Positions 43,665 through 51,951 are shown, counted from the stretch's first letter. The stretch is DNA of 64,000 bases from Janthinobacterium sp. FW305-129 (GCF_020858115.1 NZ_JACYMM010000008.1:1-64000); one strand, 5' to 3'. The notes: a model not told the origin generated them from the letters alone. Program-made: numbers and translations.

Positions 43665-44627
43665 TTAGTGCGCGTGCGCAGCGCCCTTCGCGTCAAGAGG
43701 CAAGGCGACGTCCCGTTCCTTCGCCAGGCGCTTGGCCAGCAAGCCGCCCGCTTCGGCCGCATAGGCGCGGCAGGCGCTGGCGTCGATCAGGGGATTGTCC
43801 GTGCCGCTGCGCCTGGCGGCCTTGCCCAGCACGTCCGTCGTACCCGGATGCACGGGAATGATGATGTCGCATGGCAAGGCGGCCACCTTGGCGATGCTCG
43901 CTTCGAACGAAGCCGAAATATCTGGCGAACCTCCCTTGCCCTTGCCTTTGCCTGTGTAGCGGAAATCGCCGCTCGCATACGGGTTCAGGCTGTCCGCATA
44001 CACCACGTCCAGGCAGCGCTGGCCTTCGCACGAGGTCCACGTCCACGTCGTGCCGCCGGGCGTGTGGCCCGGCGTCATGTGGGCTGTCAGCGCCAAAGGA
44101 CCCACCTTGACGGTATCGCCCTCGCCCACCAGGCTGACCTTGCGCACCTTGGCCACATGCACGACGGGATTGGCCTGGTATTGCGGGTCATCCTTGCCAT
44201 TCGTGCCGCTTTGCAGCCCCAGGGCGCCCGAGGCGCTGGCCATCACGGTGGCGCCGCTGGCCCGTTGCAGCGCGGCGATGCCGCCCGCATGGTCCCAATG
44301 GGCGTGCGAATTGAGGATATATTTCACATCCTCGATGCGAAAGCCCAGCGCCTTGATATTGTCGATGATCAAGGGCGCCGATTGCGGCAGCGCGCCGTCG
44401 AGCAGGATATGGCCCTGCGGACTCGTCACCAGCACGGCGGACAAGCCCGCCGTGCCCACATACCAGCTATTGCCATAGATATTGAACGGCTTGACGGGCG
44501 CGTTCCATTCCTTGCAATTGTCGCAATTAACCGGTTTATCCTGCACCGGCGCGGGGGTCTTCGCCTGCACCGTGCCTGCCGCCATGGTCGCAACCGTAGC
44601 CAGCATCAACTTCGCCAATAGTGTCAT
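43665..44627 (-). CDS. Subclass B3 metallo-beta-lactamase (THIN-B-like)
   Basis: This 320-residue protein has a signal peptide and the metallo-hydrolase fold. All expected zinc ligands are present: the HAHWDH motif (B3 ligands His116, His118, Asp120 and His121), TPGHTPGG with the next histidine (His196), and PVHPGTTD with the last (His263). The sequence resembles B3 lactamases such as L1 and the Janthinobacterium THIN-B enzyme. It hydrolyses penicillins, cephalosporins and carbapenems in the periplasm. ATG at 44627 has GGAG with a 6-base gap; ATG at 44633 is directly adjacent to it and unlikely. A loop near residue 220 carries a (Gly-Lys)3 run from a hexamer repeat. It is preceded on the same strand by the regulatory genes, a likely operon. 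Confidence 0.92.
   Translation of the reverse strand: MTLLAKLMLATVATMAAGTVQAKTPAPVQDKPVNCDNCKEWNAPVKPFNIYGNSWYVGTAGLSAVLVTSPQGHILLDGALPQSAPLIIDNIKALGFRIEDVKYILNSHAHWDHAGGIAALQRASGATVMASASGALGLQSGTNGKDDPQYQANPVVHVAKVRKVSLVGEGDTVKVGPLALTAHMTPGHTPGGTTWTWTSCEGQRCLDVVYADSLNPYASGDFRYTGKGKGKGGSPDISASFEASIAKVAALPCDIIIPVHPGTTDVLGKAARRSGTDNPLIDASACRAYAAEAGGLLAKRLAKERDVALPLDAKGAAHAH
43934..43951. repeat. Three tandem hexanucleotide units inside the lactamase gene
   Basis: CCTTGC-CCTTGC-CTTTGC reads in the coding strand as three Gly-Lys dipeptides. Length change by units of six keeps the frame, so the loop could vary between strains. Confidence 0.6.
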
Positions 44628-44675
44628 CTTCATCTCCAGAGTGTAAAAAAGATGGGCGCCCGCACTGGCGCGCCC

Positions 44676-44684
44676 GGGGGGGGG
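44676..44684. repeat. Nine-G homopolymer between lactamase and sensor genes
   Basis: A run of nine G bases lies 49-57 bp upstream of the lactamase ATG and just after the stop of the M56-S11 gene (44687). It is outside coding sequence. Such tracts slip during replication, but here they would alter only leader spacing. Confidence 0.6.
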
Positions 44685-44686
44685 TA

Positions 44687-46450
44687 TCAATGCATGCGGC
44701 CTGGGCTCCCGGCCAGGGTGTCGCGGATGTGTCCGGCGTCTAGCGAGCGCCGCTGCGCGCCGTCGGCATCGAGCAGCACCACGGTGACGTGCTTGCCGCC
44801 GCTGCGCATGCGCATGGTCAGGCAGCTGCCCGCCGCGTGGCTGCTGCCCGTCTTCGACAATAAAATGTCCCAGCCCTTGCCGCCGACGAGCGGGTTGGTG
44901 TTGCGCAGGGTGCGGACCTTGCCATTGACGGCCACGCTCGCTTGCGGGTGGCTGGTGATGCGCGCAATGTCCTGATAGCGCGCGGCCGCCGCGACGATCC
45001 TGGCCACCTCGCTGGCCGTCGACGTATTCGCGGGCGAACTGCCGACCGGGTCCGTCAGGTTGGTGCGGCGCAAGCCCAGGTGGCGTATCTTCGCCTGCAA
45101 GGCTTGCTGAAAAGCCGCGTTGCCGCCGGGATAAGTGCGCGCCAGCGCGGCGGCGGCGCGGTTTTCGGATGGCAGCAGCGCCAGTTGCAACAGCGCGCCG
45201 CGCGACACGGCCACGCCATCGGCAAGCAGGCTGTGGCGCTGCAAGGATGCATCGCCATCGGCGCGCACGATGCGCAGCTGTTCATCCGGGGCCAGGCCCG
45301 CGTCCAGCACCACCATGGCCGTCATCAGCTTGGTGATCGAGGCGATGGGCACGACGGCGTCCGCATCTTTCGCCATCAGCACCTGGCCCGTGCTGTCGTC
45401 AAATACCAGCATGTGTTTCGCGCTGACGGGCAAGTCCAGCATGGCGAAGGCAGCGTCGGCCAGGATCGTCCCGCTGACGGCGGGCTTGCCCTGCACCTGC
45501 AGCAGCAGGGTGGCGCAGGCCAGCAGCAAGGCGGGCACGGCCAGTTTCCAGCCGCCCGAATCGGGGCCCGGCGCCATCAGGCGTTCGATGCGCGTCAGCA
45601 GCGCCCCGCCCCGGGCCGACATCAGCAAGCCGGCATGTTGCGGCGCGGCAGCGTGCAGGGACAAGGCATGCAGCGCCGTGGCCAGTTGCTGCGGGTCTTG
45701 CAGCGCTTGCGCGGCCAGCGCGTCGGCCACCTGCTCCCGTTCGGCCCGCATGCGCGCCGACAGCCACCAGACGACGGGGTGAAAAAACAGCAGCGCCTCC
45801 GCCACGCTTTGCAGCAGGTTGACCAGGTAATCCCAGCGCCGCACGTGCGCCAGTTCATGCGCCAGCAAGGCTTCGAGCAAGGCGACGGGCATGCCGCTCA
45901 GCAAGGCGGCCGGCAGCAGGATGACGGGGCGCCAGAAACCCACCGTGACGGGGCTGGACAATCCCCCGTGCAGCTTCAGCGGCACTTTCCGACTGCCGTG
46001 CAAGCCCATGCGCTGCGCCAGCGCATCGAGGCGCGCCTGCCAGATGGCGGGCGCGGCCACTGCCTGGCGGCGCAGCTTGCCGACCCAAGCCAGGCCAAGG
46101 CACAGGCGCAAGCTCATCAGGGCGACACCGGCGCTCCAGGCCAGCACCAGGGCCGGCATCCACGCTTGCAGCGCGGCGCGCCAGGCGGGCGGCGCGGCCA
46201 GCGGCAGTTGGGCAGGAGATATGCCAGACAGCAGGGACAGCAGGTGCACAAAAGGAATACACACACACAGCAGCAGCGCCAGCGCGCAGACGGCATAGCG
46301 CCAGCGCGCGCTGGCGTGGCGCAGCAGCCAGAGCAGCACGGCGGAGACGGCACCGACGATCAAGCCCTGCCAGACGAAATACAGCAAGACCCAGCCCAGC
46401 GCAGGGACCAGCTTGCCCAACTCGATGCCCAGGCGCAGGTCCACGTTCAT
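44687..46450 (-). CDS. BlaR1-like M56 metallopeptidase fused to an S11 penicillin-binding (D-Ala-D-Ala peptidase) domain
   Basis: This 587-residue protein has two parts. Residues about 1-300 form an M56 membrane metallopeptidase with helices near the N-terminus and the zinc site His198-Glu-Leu-Ala-His202 followed by an EREQVADALAA segment. After a last helix (about 303-320) residues 325-587 form an S11-type penicillin-recognising domain with all three motifs: Ser371-x-x-Lys374 (SITK), Ser428-x-Asn430 (SEN) and Lys533-Thr-Gly535. Topology equals BlaR1, which senses beta-lactams outside and cleaves the BlaI repressor inside. BlaR1, however, has a class D lactamase-like sensor, whereas this domain looks like PBP7-type D,D-endopeptidase. 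The start overlaps the BlaI stop by ATGA, and the lactamase gene follows 59 bp downstream. Confidence 0.93.
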   Translation of the reverse strand: MNVDLRLGIELGKLVPALGWVLLYFVWQGLIVGAVSAVLLWLLRHASARWRYAVCALALLLCVCIPFVHLLSLLSGISPAQLPLAAPPAWRAALQAWMPALVLAWSAGVALMSLRLCLGLAWVGKLRRQAVAAPAIWQARLDALAQRMGLHGSRKVPLKLHGGLSSPVTVGFWRPVILLPAALLSGMPVALLEALLAHELAHVRRWDYLVNLLQSVAEALLFFHPVVWWLSARMRAEREQVADALAAQALQDPQQLATALHALSLHAAAPQHAGLLMSARGGALLTRIERLMAPGPDSGGWKLAVPALLLACATLLLQVQGKPAVSGTILADAAFAMLDLPVSAKHMLVFDDSTGQVLMAKDADAVVPIASITKLMTAMVVLDAGLAPDEQLRIVRADGDASLQRHSLLADGVAVSRGALLQLALLPSENRAAAALARTYPGGNAAFQQALQAKIRHLGLRRTNLTDPVGSSPANTSTASEVARIVAAAARYQDIARITSHPQASVAVNGKVRTLRNTNPLVGGKGWDILLSKTGSSHAAGSCLTMRMRSGGKHVTVVLLDADGAQRRSLDAGHIRDTLAGSPGRMH

Positions 46451-46839
46451 GGCTGTTTGCCATCCTTGCTGCGCAGGATTTTTTCAATTTCCAGGCGTTC
46501 CGCGTCGCTCACGTGCTCGCGCAGCGCCGTCAGCACGAGCGCCTTGCCGGAACCGGAAAACACCTTGCCGATCAAGTCCTTGAGCAGACTCGTTTGCAGC
46601 TTTTCCTGCGCTTCGACGGCCGCATACAGCTGCGGCCGCTGGCTTTCATCGCGGCTCAGCAAGCCCTTGCCATGCATCAATTGCAACTGGCGCAGCACGG
46701 TGGCGTAACTGGCGTCGGCACGCTCGGCGGCCAGGGCGTCGTACACGGCGCGCGCGTCGGACGGACCGCGCTGCCACAGGATGCGCAGCAGATCCAGTTC
46801 GGCGGCCGTGGGATGGGGAGTGGAGGTATTTTTTAACAT
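46447..46839 (-). CDS. blaI: BlaI/MecI/CopY-family repressor
   Basis: This 130-residue winged-helix repressor has the BlaI pattern: AELDLLRILWQRGPSDARAVYDAL at the N-terminus, YATVLRQLQLMHGKGLL as recognition helix region, and a C-terminal dimerisation helix segment. It would repress its own operon, including the sensor peptidase and the B3 lactamase. The start at 46839 has no ribosome binding site and lies seven bases after a -10-like box, so the transcript may be leaderless. Both putative operators lie just upstream. Confidence 0.92.
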   Translation of the reverse strand: MLKNTSTPHPTAAELDLLRILWQRGPSDARAVYDALAAERADASYATVLRQLQLMHGKGLLSRDESQRPQLYAAVEAQEKLQTSLLKDLIGKVFSGSGKALVLTALREHVSDAERLEIEKILRSKDGKQP

Positions 46840-46843
46840 GCCG

Positions 46844-46889
46844 CTAGAATACCTATTCTAGAACGCCATGTCTAGAACTTTTTTTCTAG
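46844..46889 (-). promoter_or_regulatory. Twin BlaI operators overlapping the blaI promoter
   Basis: Two 18-bp inverted repeats share the ends CTAGAA...TTCTAG: CTAGAATACCTATTCTAG at 46844-46861 and CTAGAACTTTTTTTCTAG at 46872-46889, 28 bp apart. On the minus strand TAGACA (46869-46874) and TATTCT (46846-46851) with a 17-base spacer make a promoter. One operator covers the -10, the other the -35. Confidence 0.82.
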
Positions 46890-46900
46890 CGCATATCTGA

Positions 46901-48394
46901 CTAAAAATCGCGCAGGCGGTCGAACAAGGCGTACAGCGCAGCGACATCCGGCAGCGGCACCTGCGCCAGCACCTGCTCCAGCGCCACATAGATTTCATCG
47001 CGCTCCACCGTCTCGATGACGCTGGAACGCCGCTCGATCTGGTTGAATACGCCGACATAGGCGGTGACCATCTCTTGCGCCATGGCTTGCGCCGTCCCGG
47101 CATCGTTCACCCCATCGAGCGTGCGCGCCGTGGCCAGCAGCTTCTTGTACGCCTGCGCGGCCTTTTTGGCATACGCCGCCGAAATATGTGCGCGGCCATC
47201 CCAGTCGCGGAACGCGTTATGCAGGTTTTCCGCCAGCCACTCCGGCTTGCGCGGCCGCGTCACGGACAAGTCCAGGCCCAGCGCCGCCGCCTTCTTGTAG
47301 CGTGCCTTGATGGCCTTGGCGGCGTCGGCCGGCAGGCTGGCCAGGCACAGGCTGGACAAGGCCGGCAACTGCGCCGGCGCGGGGAAGTCGTCGGCACCGT
47401 AGCCGAACAGTTCATACGCGGTGAAGGAGCGCAAACGGTCCAGTCTGGCGATGCTGGCCACGTTTGACGCCAGCCCCGGCTTGCCCCACACGGTCAGGTC
47501 CGTCAGCAAGGGGAAACGCTGCGCCACCATGTTGAAATCCACAGCCGGCATGGCGCTCAGCGACAGGCGCGCCAGCTGGTCGAGGCCATGGAATGGCGCC
47601 AGGGCGCCGGACAACTGCAGGCGCAGGAAGCGCCCCGCATGCGGGTCGTCGATACGCAGCGCGGACGACGGCGCGCCATTCAGTATCAGGGTGCTCAAAC
47701 CCTCGTTCAGGCGCAGCGAGCGCAAGCCTGCGCCATGCACGACGAGGCGGCTGACATTGCTGTTGCGCAAGTCGAGTTCGCCCTCCGTCGAGGATTGCCA
47801 CTGCACTTCGTTGATGATGGGGTTGCCGTTGATGTAGGCGGCCAGCGCCGCGCTGCCGTGGCGCGTCTCGATGGTCGTCAGGCAAGGCAGCTGGTCCAGT
47901 TCGGACAGGTCGCCGAGCGCCTGCAGGATGTCGTCGCCGATGCGGCTTGTCTTCTGGCGCACGGCCTGGCCGCCGACCATCACTTCCTCGCTCGATGCCG
48001 CCTTGAAGCGCTGGCGCCTGGCCGGGTCGACCTGCTCCCAGCGGCGCTGGCGGTACACACTGTCGCCCATGTGCCAGCCGCCGCTGTAGCTTTTCACTGC
48101 CGTCTCGACCAGCGGCGCGACATTGGCCACCAGGCTGTAATGGCGCGGCACCTTCGCGCTGGCAAAGCTGTGGTCGTGACGCCTGTTCCAGAAATAGTAA
48201 TCGCACACCAGCGGGCGCATCGCCTGCACGGCGTGCGCATCGGGCAAGGCATCGCCCGTCCAGTCCAGCTGCAAAATGGCGGCCAGCGGGGGGCTGCCGG
48301 ACGCCGCATCGTCGATGGCCGTGACCTGGCAAGCCACATACTGCTGCAGCCTGTGCGAAAACACACTATAGATATCTCCAACCTTGGCAAGCAC
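46901..48394 (-). CDS. Leucine-rich-repeat-like protein of unknown function
   Basis: This 497-residue protein has no signal peptide. After an N-terminal domain (VGDIYSVFSHRLQQYVACQV) the centre has irregular leucine-rich repeats (LDLRNSNVSRLVVHGAGLRSL, LSTLILNGAPSSALRI). A charged helical C-terminus follows, ending in a segment around TVERDEIYVALEQVLAQ. The start GTG at 48394 has AAGGA seven bases upstream; the open frame continues to 48844, but that would overlap the DUF3422 gene on the same strand by 350 bp and has no conserved sequence. I do not recognise a named family. It lies downstream of DUF3422 and may be co-transcribed. Confidence 0.75.
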   Translation of the reverse strand: MLAKVGDIYSVFSHRLQQYVACQVTAIDDAASGSPPLAAILQLDWTGDALPDAHAVQAMRPLVCDYYFWNRRHDHSFASAKVPRHYSLVANVAPLVETAVKSYSGGWHMGDSVYRQRRWEQVDPARRQRFKAASSEEVMVGGQAVRQKTSRIGDDILQALGDLSELDQLPCLTTIETRHGSAALAAYINGNPIINEVQWQSSTEGELDLRNSNVSRLVVHGAGLRSLRLNEGLSTLILNGAPSSALRIDDPHAGRFLRLQLSGALAPFHGLDQLARLSLSAMPAVDFNMVAQRFPLLTDLTVWGKPGLASNVASIARLDRLRSFTAYELFGYGADDFPAPAQLPALSSLCLASLPADAAKAIKARYKKAAALGLDLSVTRPRKPEWLAENLHNAFRDWDGRAHISAAYAKKAAQAYKKLLATARTLDGVNDAGTAQAMAQEMVTAYVGVFNQIERRSSVIETVERDEIYVALEQVLAQVPLPDVAALYALFDRLRDF

Positions 48395-48492
48395 GCTGAT
48401 TTCCTTGTAGCAAACAATGAGGCCAGCACGATAGCAAAAATTGGCGACGCGCGGCGTACGCGCCGCCGGAGCCGCCAAGGTGCTTACACGGC

Positions 48493-49839
48493 TCAGTCCG
48501 CGTGCAGCTTGTGGTGCATGCGGCGCAAGCCCAGCCAGACGGCGGCCGCCACGAACGGCACCAGGGCGCCGACGAGGATTTCCGGATTCACGGGCAAGCC
48601 CATTACCTTGGCCGCCTTGCCCGTGTAGCTGAACAGGCCGATCACGTAATACGAAATGGCGGCCACGGACAAGCCTTCCACCGCTTGCTGCAAGCGCAGC
48701 TGCTGCGCCGCGCGGGCGTTCATCGATTGCAGGATTTGCCGGTTTTGCAACTCCTGCACGATGCCCACGCGCGTGCGCAGCAAATCGTTCGTGTTGGCAA
48801 TGCGCTGCGCCATCGCTTCCTGGCGGCTGGCCATCGCTTCGCACGTGTTCATGGCGGGCGTCAAACGGCGGTCCATGAATTCCTCGACCGTCGGAATGCC
48901 CTCGATGCGCACTTCGCGCAACTCGTCGATGCGCGCCTTGACGAGGCCCATATAGGCTTTCGAGGCAGAAAAACGGTAGCTATTGTCGAGCGACAGCTTT
49001 TCTATGCGGGCCGCCAGGCGCGTGATGCGGTCGAGCAAGGTTTGCTCGGCCACGCCCTCGTCAGCCTTGACCAGGCCCGGCGCGTCGTCCGTGTCGACCA
49101 TGGCGGCGGCCAGGGTGGCCAGTTCGTTCTCGATGGCATTCAAGGATGGCGCCGCCTGCATGGCGTAAGGCAAGCCCAACAAGGCCATCATGCGGTAGGT
49201 TTCGATTTCCAGCACGCGCTGCACCAGACGGCCTGACTGCTGCGAGCGCATGCCCGCGTCGCGGATGACGAAACGGCTGAAACCGTCGGACTGGATGGTG
49301 AAATCCGTCCACAATTCGCCGCCCTGCAGCACCTTGCTGCCGGCCAGGGTATTGCCCTCGAACACGCGCGACAAGCCCTGCATGAAAATCTCGGCAGGTT
49401 CAGTCGCCTGTTCCAGCACCACGTGGGCCGCCACCATCAGCTTGCCCTTCAAGCCCACCAGCCATTGCTGCGGCAACTGTTCCAGGGGCATGCGTTCAAA
49501 CGCCTGCTCCAGCGGCAAGGCCGCACCCGGATGCTCGGCGAAGGTAAACGTGGCAAATTCCGTATGGCATTCCCATTTCAGGCGGAAGCGGCCAAAGTCG
49601 TAATAGAAATACTTGGCTTCAGCGTTTGGCGGCGTGACGCCGAAATGCGTGCACAGGGCCGCCAGCGTGGCGTGCTGGGCCGCCATATTCGACGCACCGG
49701 GCGCCGCGCTGTCATCTTTATAGACGGCAAGATGGGTGATCAGCTCGGGGGCATCGAGCTGCAAAAACGGCCGCGAGTGGATTTCCGCAGCCAGCGGCAC
49801 GCGCAAGGCGTGGTTCAAACTGGAGTTAATCAAGTGCAT
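48493..49839 (-). CDS. DUF3422-family inner-membrane protein
   Basis: This protein of about 448 residues starts HLINSSLNHALRVPLAAEIHSRPF, a sequence typical of DUF3422 proteins. The middle is soluble and helical. Two transmembrane helices near the C-terminus (ISYYVIGLFSYTG... and ILVGALVPFVAAAVWLGLR) anchor it. The resemblance to the CorA-like arrangement, a large cytoplasmic domain with two C-terminal helices, is noticeable, but no GMN motif is present. Function unknown. ATG at 49839 is chosen over a TTG nine bases upstream. Confidence 0.87.
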   Translation of the reverse strand: MHLINSSLNHALRVPLAAEIHSRPFLQLDAPELITHLAVYKDDSAAPGASNMAAQHATLAALCTHFGVTPPNAEAKYFYYDFGRFRLKWECHTEFATFTFAEHPGAALPLEQAFERMPLEQLPQQWLVGLKGKLMVAAHVVLEQATEPAEIFMQGLSRVFEGNTLAGSKVLQGGELWTDFTIQSDGFSRFVIRDAGMRSQQSGRLVQRVLEIETYRMMALLGLPYAMQAAPSLNAIENELATLAAAMVDTDDAPGLVKADEGVAEQTLLDRITRLAARIEKLSLDNSYRFSASKAYMGLVKARIDELREVRIEGIPTVEEFMDRRLTPAMNTCEAMASRQEAMAQRIANTNDLLRTRVGIVQELQNRQILQSMNARAAQQLRLQQAVEGLSVAAISYYVIGLFSYTGKAAKVMGLPVNPEILVGALVPFVAAAVWLGLRRMHHKLHAD

Positions 49840-49961
49840 GATAGCCAAAGGTAAAGTTGCAAAACTGCTTAGACCCGCGCGCGTACTGTGCTGCCCGCAG
49901 CGGGGGTCTGATTGTCACAGTGTAACAAAGCAGGAAGCATGCCACTTTTTTTGAAGGTCGC

Positions 49962-51170
49962 TCATGTCGTTTTGATAAGTGCAGTTGCGCCCTGCCCCGC
50001 CCCTTGGCGGCTGCCCAGCCACCAGAACGCGGCGGCCAGCGCCACGGCCGAGGCCTGTCCCAGCGCCAATTTAAAAGCGCTGTCGAACAGCAAAGGTGCG
50101 ACAAAACCGGACACCAGCGCAAACACCAGCATTTGCACGAAGTTCTGCAAAGACGCGGCCAGGCCCCGCATCTGCGGGAAAATGTCGAGCGTCGACATGG
50201 TCATGCCCGGCAAGGCCAGCGACATGCCGAACGCGTACAGCATCACGGGCACGACGGCGAACGGGATGCTGGCGGCGAACCAGTGGTTGTAGATAATATT
50301 GAGCGCGCCCGTGGCCGCCATGGCCAGCAAGCCCCAGCGCACCAGCACGGTACTTTTCACCACATGGGCCAGCTTGCCCGACAGCGCCGAGCCCAGCACC
50401 AGGCCCGCCACCATGGGGATGAACATCCAGCCAAACGCAGTTTCCGGCAGATGCAGCAATTCCAGGATGAAATGCGGGGCCGAGGCAATGTACAGGGCAA
50501 AGCCGCCAAAGGCGAAGGCCACGGCCAGCGAACGCAGCAGGAACGCCCGGTGGCGCAAGGCCAGCCAGTAATTGCGCGCGATGTTGCCTGGGTGGAAGGG
50601 TTGGCGTTGCTCGACGGCCAGACTTTCCGGCAAGCCTTTCAGGCAAGCGAGCGCCAGCAGCACGGTGACGGAAAACGTGAACACGAACGTCGATTGCCAG
50701 CCGTAGGCCACGTGCAGCCAGCCGCCGATGATGGGGGCGATGGCGGGCGCGATGCCGAACACCATCATGATGTTGGCCAGCATCTTTTGCGCGGCCGCGC
50801 CAGCTAAACTGTCGCGCACGATGGCTTGCCCGATCACCCTGCCCGCTCCAGCCGAGGCGCCCTGCATGCCGCGGAAGAACAGCAGCCAGCCAAAGCTGGG
50901 CGCGAACGCGGCGCCGATGGAGCCGGCGGCAAAGATCAGCAAGGAGGCCAGGATCACGGGACGGCGGCCGAACGAGTCGCACAAGGTGCCGTAGAACAAG
51001 GTCATGAAGGCATAGGCGGCCAGGTAGACGCTCAGGGTCTGCTGCACCAGCACGCTGCTGACGTCGAAATGCGTGCCGATCGCGGGAAACGATGGCAAAA
51101 AGGTATCCGTGGCGAACGGACCCAGCATGGCCAGCCCGGCCAGCACCAGGGTCAGGTTGCGCGCCTTCAT
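49962..51170 (-). CDS. Bcr/CflA-family multidrug efflux MFS transporter
   Basis: This 402-residue major facilitator with twelve predicted helices has the antiporter motif A loop (GTLCDSFGRRPVIL near 60) and motif C-like sequence in helix 5. LAMLGPFATDTFLPSFPAIG at the N-terminus is typical of Bcr/CflA exporters (bicyclomycin, chloramphenicol, sulphonamide efflux). Its start overlaps the stop of the upstream TetR gene by four bases, so exporter and regulator are one operon. Confidence 0.92.
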   Translation of the reverse strand: MKARNLTLVLAGLAMLGPFATDTFLPSFPAIGTHFDVSSVLVQQTLSVYLAAYAFMTLFYGTLCDSFGRRPVILASLLIFAAGSIGAAFAPSFGWLLFFRGMQGASAGAGRVIGQAIVRDSLAGAAAQKMLANIMMVFGIAPAIAPIIGGWLHVAYGWQSTFVFTFSVTVLLALACLKGLPESLAVEQRQPFHPGNIARNYWLALRHRAFLLRSLAVAFAFGGFALYIASAPHFILELLHLPETAFGWMFIPMVAGLVLGSALSGKLAHVVKSTVLVRWGLLAMAATGALNIIYNHWFAASIPFAVVPVMLYAFGMSLALPGMTMSTLDIFPQMRGLAASLQNFVQMLVFALVSGFVAPLLFDSAFKLALGQASAVALAAAFWWLGSRQGAGQGATALIKTT

Positions 51171-51829
51171 GCGCCCGCCTGCACGGCATATTGAAGGCGC
51201 ATGCCATCAAGGGCTGCCAGCGAGAACGCGGCGACATGCTGCGCAATGCTGGCGGTGCCCGCCTCGTCATAGGTGATTTCCGGCGCCACCAATTCATGCA
51301 CGATGCGCGACCGGGCGTAGAACACGGCCTGGCCGATCACGCTGAACACGCATTTCTGCACCACATCCGCCGGCATGGCCTGTCCCACCACGCCACGGAT
51401 CAAGCTAGTGAACAGCACATGGTGCGCGCGCACATCGCGGTCTGCCAGCATGTGGATGGCGGCCGTCGGTTCGATCAGTTCGCGTGCCACCAGGCGGCTG
51501 AACAGCGAAGACGGTCCCGGGCGCAGCATGTCGAATACCATCGATTGTATCGCCAGGCGCAGCTGTTCCACGGGTGCCACGGCCACCACAGGGCCGGCAT
51601 CCGCCGCGGCAGCGGCCGAGGCACGCGCCAGCGCGCGCGCATGGTCGAAGGCGGCCAGGTACAGCTCTTCCTTGCCATGAAAATAATAATTGACCATCGC
51701 CACGTTGACGTGGGCCGCTTCGCAAATCCGGCGCACGGACGCGAGCCGGTAGCCTTCGTCGGCAAACAGCTGCACCGCCGCCTGCAGGATGCGTGCGCGC
51801 GCCGGTTCGTTTTCTTTATCTTCCGTCAT
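51167..51829 (-). CDS. TetR-family repressor (CecR-like) of the Bcr exporter
   Basis: This 220-residue regulator has the N-terminal TetR helix-turn-helix (SVRRICEAAHVNVAMVNYYFHGKEELY) and a C-terminal domain resembling DUF1956/CecR. It overlaps the exporter gene. Twin palindromes centred on AAAC-N4-GTTT lie upstream (51844-51890), which it probably binds. Ligand probably a drug exported by the neighbour. Confidence 0.92.
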   Translation of the reverse strand: MTEDKENEPARARILQAAVQLFADEGYRLASVRRICEAAHVNVAMVNYYFHGKEELYLAAFDHARALARASAAAAADAGPVVAVAPVEQLRLAIQSMVFDMLRPGPSSLFSRLVARELIEPTAAIHMLADRDVRAHHVLFTSLIRGVVGQAMPADVVQKCVFSVIGQAVFYARSRIVHELVAPEITYDEAGTASIAQHVAAFSLAALDGMRLQYAVQAGA

Positions 51830-51843
51830 GCCATTCCCATCAT

Positions 51844-51890
51844 TTAAACAACTGTTTAATATCGTACGGAATTATATCAAACAGCCGTTT
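51844..51890. promoter_or_regulatory. Twin operators of the TetR repressor
   Basis: TTAAACA-AC-TGTTTAA (51844-51859) is a perfect 16-bp palindrome. A weaker copy, AAACAGCCGTTT, is at 51879-51890. They lie 15 and 50 bp upstream of the TetR start in an AT-rich stretch. Confidence 0.75.
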
Positions 51891-51907
51891 AACTTTCAGG
51901 CGGACGC

Positions 51908-51932
51908 AAAAAAGCCCGGCGTACCGGGCTTT
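51908..51932 (-). terminator. Rho-independent terminator after the copper chaperone gene
   Basis: On the minus strand AAAGCCCGG and CCGGGCTTT pair across a 4-base loop, followed by a T-run. It ends the PCu(A)C operon 20 bp after its stop and lies next to the TetR promoter region. Confidence 0.9.
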
Positions 51933-51951
51933 GCAAGGGCATTGCCGTAGC

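Noticed and set aside
48395-48844. 150-codon N-terminal extension of the leucine-rich protein
   Set aside because: It overlaps the DUF3422 gene in another frame, is Arg/Gly/Ala-rich, and the GTG at 48394 has a good ribosome binding site.
49870-49920. GC-rich hairpin after the Bcr exporter region as terminator
   Set aside because: AGACCC/GGGTCT arms pair imperfectly and there is no T-run on either strand near the stop codons.
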